DNA from: Hyphomicrobiales bacterium
GTDB lineage: Bacteria; Pseudomonadota; Alphaproteobacteria; Rhizobiales; Xanthobacteraceae
Length of the DNA: 64,000 nucleotides
NCBI GenBank assembly: GCA_021730985.1
Contig: JAKFYI010000012.1
Location: 98,069-162,068, forward strand
Direction of reading: 5' to 3'
Each line of letters opens with the position of its first letter. Within the stretch, counting starts at the first letter, position 1. The translations under genes were made by a program, and so were the position numbers. Under the pieces are notes generated by a model. That model saw only the letters and a list, made by a program, of their open reading frames with translations, was not told where the DNA came from and searched no databases. This document shows positions 63,106-64,000 of the stretch, piece by piece.

Positions 63106-64000
63106 TCACTGGCCCCGGCCGGCCGCGCTGGCGAAGCGGCGAGCCTCCTCGGCGGCGCGAAACAGTGCCTTGGCCTTGTTGATGCATTCGGCCTGCTCGG
63201 AGGCCGGATCGGAATCCGCCACAATCCCCGCGCCAGCTTGGACGTACATGATGCCGTCCTTGATCAGCGCGGTGCGCAGGACGATGCAGGAGTCCATCTC
63301 GCCCGCGGCGGAGAAATAGCCGACGCAGCCGGCGTAGAGACCGCGCTTTTCCTTCTCCAGTTCGTCGATGATCTGCATCGCGCGCACCTTGGGCGCCCCC
63401 GACACGGTGCCGGCGGGAAAGCCCGCGGCCAGCGCGTCGAGCGCATCGCAACCATCGGCCAGTTGGCCCTCGACGTTCGACACGATGTGCATGACGTGGC
63501 TGTAGCGTTCAACAAAGAACTGGTCGGTGACGTTGACGGTGCCGATCTTGGAGACGCGGCCGGCGTCGTTGCGGCCGAGGTCGAGCAGCATCAGATGCTC
63601 GGCGCGCTCCTTGGGGTCCGCCAGCAGTTCGTTTTCCAGCGCCTTGTCCTCATGCGAGGTCTGCCCGCGCGGACGCGTGCCTGCAATCGGGCGGATCGTC
63701 ACCGTGCCGCCGCGCGCGCGCACCAGGATTTCGGGACTGGAACCAGCAACGGCGAAGCCGCCGAAATCGAGGAAGTACAAGAATGGCGCCGGATTGACGC
63801 GCCGCAACGCACGGTAAAGCGAGAGCGGAGGGAGCGTGAAGGGCGCCTCGAATCGCTGCGACAACACCACCTGGAAGATGTCGCCGGCGAGGATGTACTC
63901 CTTCGCCTTCAGCACCATGGCGCGGTATTCTTCAGGCGTGGTGTTGGAACGCGGCGCGACATCGAGCGGACCTGTATCGAAGTCCGCGGCCGCCTTGTCG
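63106..64000 (-). CDS. trpE: anthranilate synthase component I, 5' end outside the window (partial)
   Basis: Only the C-terminal 297 residues or so are visible, and the frame is open to the right edge. This is the chorismate-binding catalytic domain: GDIFQVVLSQRFEAPF, RPIAGTRPRGQTSHEDKAL, LLDLGRNDAGRVSKIGTV, AAGFPAGTVSGAPKVRAMQI and VQAGAGIVADSDP. It converts chorismate to anthranilate with TrpG. The tryptophan leader or promoter, if any, is outside the window. Confidence 0.96.
   Translation of the reverse strand, partial: DKAAADFDTGPLDVAPRSNTTPEEYRAMVLKAKEYILAGDIFQVVLSQRFEAPFTLPPLSLYRALRRVNPAPFLYFLDFGGFAVAGSSPEILVRARGGTVTIRPIAGTRPRGQTSHEDKALENELLADPKERAEHLMLLDLGRNDAGRVSKIGTVNVTDQFFVERYSHVMHIVSNVEGQLADGCDALDALAAGFPAGTVSGAPKVRAMQIIDELEKEKRGLYAGCVGYFSAAGEMDSCIVLRTALIKDGIMYVQAGAGIVADSDPASEQAECINKAKALFRAAEEARRFASAAGRGQ

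Overview
The window is a GC-rich, gene-dense piece of chromosome from an alphaproteobacterium of the order Hyphomicrobiales (Rhizobiales), most like the Bradyrhizobium / Rhodopseudomonas / Xanthobacteraceae group. The evidence is the gene order: nuoA-N followed by birA and an RNase J gene; mce-DUF1467-proS-lolC-lolD-dnaE; rpsB-tsf-pyrH-frr-uppS-cdsA-dxr-rseP-bamA-lpxD-fabZ-lpxA-lpxI-lpxB; gltA; and trpE-G-D-C-moaC-moeA-lexA. The DUF3551 protein, the alphaproteobacterial LexA operators (GAAC-N7-GAAC) and the short ProS point the same way. Nearly everything is core metabolism. I see no phage, insertion sequence, CRISPR array, tRNA or rRNA.

Layout. 1-6160: the end of a cupin gene, then a metal-efflux operon (a Cys/His-rich secreted protein, a fused membrane-fusion protein, a CzcA/CusA-type RND pump and a small periplasmic protein). 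6403-21626: a complete 14-subunit complex I operon with three extra genes threaded into it (a DHCW cupin, a GFA/CENP-V domain protein and a 75-residue two-helix membrane protein), followed by birA and rnj. 24087-30362: a solute-binding-like protein, mce, DUF1467, a small DUF3551 protein, a probable structured small RNA, proS, the Lol lipoprotein exporter and a collagen-like lipoprotein. 30488-34391: a tiny SOS-controlled membrane peptide gene, an intergenic palindromic repeat and dnaE. 34478-36286: a VOC protein and a flavoprotein hydroxylase. 36370-51029: the translation-to-envelope cluster from rpsB to lpxB. 51091-58083: gltA and gltX on the minus strand, glnS and comEC on the plus strand. 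58087-64000: lexA, moeA, moaC, trpC, trpD, trpG and the 3' part of trpE, all on the minus strand.

How the parts work together. Complex I and citrate synthase serve respiration. The rpsB-lpxB cluster joins translation factors to undecaprenyl phosphate, CDP-diacylglycerol, isoprenoid and lipid A synthesis and to outer-membrane assembly (BamA, RseP). Lol exports lipoproteins, possibly including the neighbouring collagen-like one. LexA is encoded here behind its own operator, and about 28 kb away two further LexA operators cover the promoter of a 32-residue one-helix membrane protein. That looks like a SidA-type SOS cell-division inhibitor and is the most interesting item in the window. Second is a promoter-to-terminator unit of about 165 nt upstream of proS on the opposite strand, a candidate 6S-like RNA.
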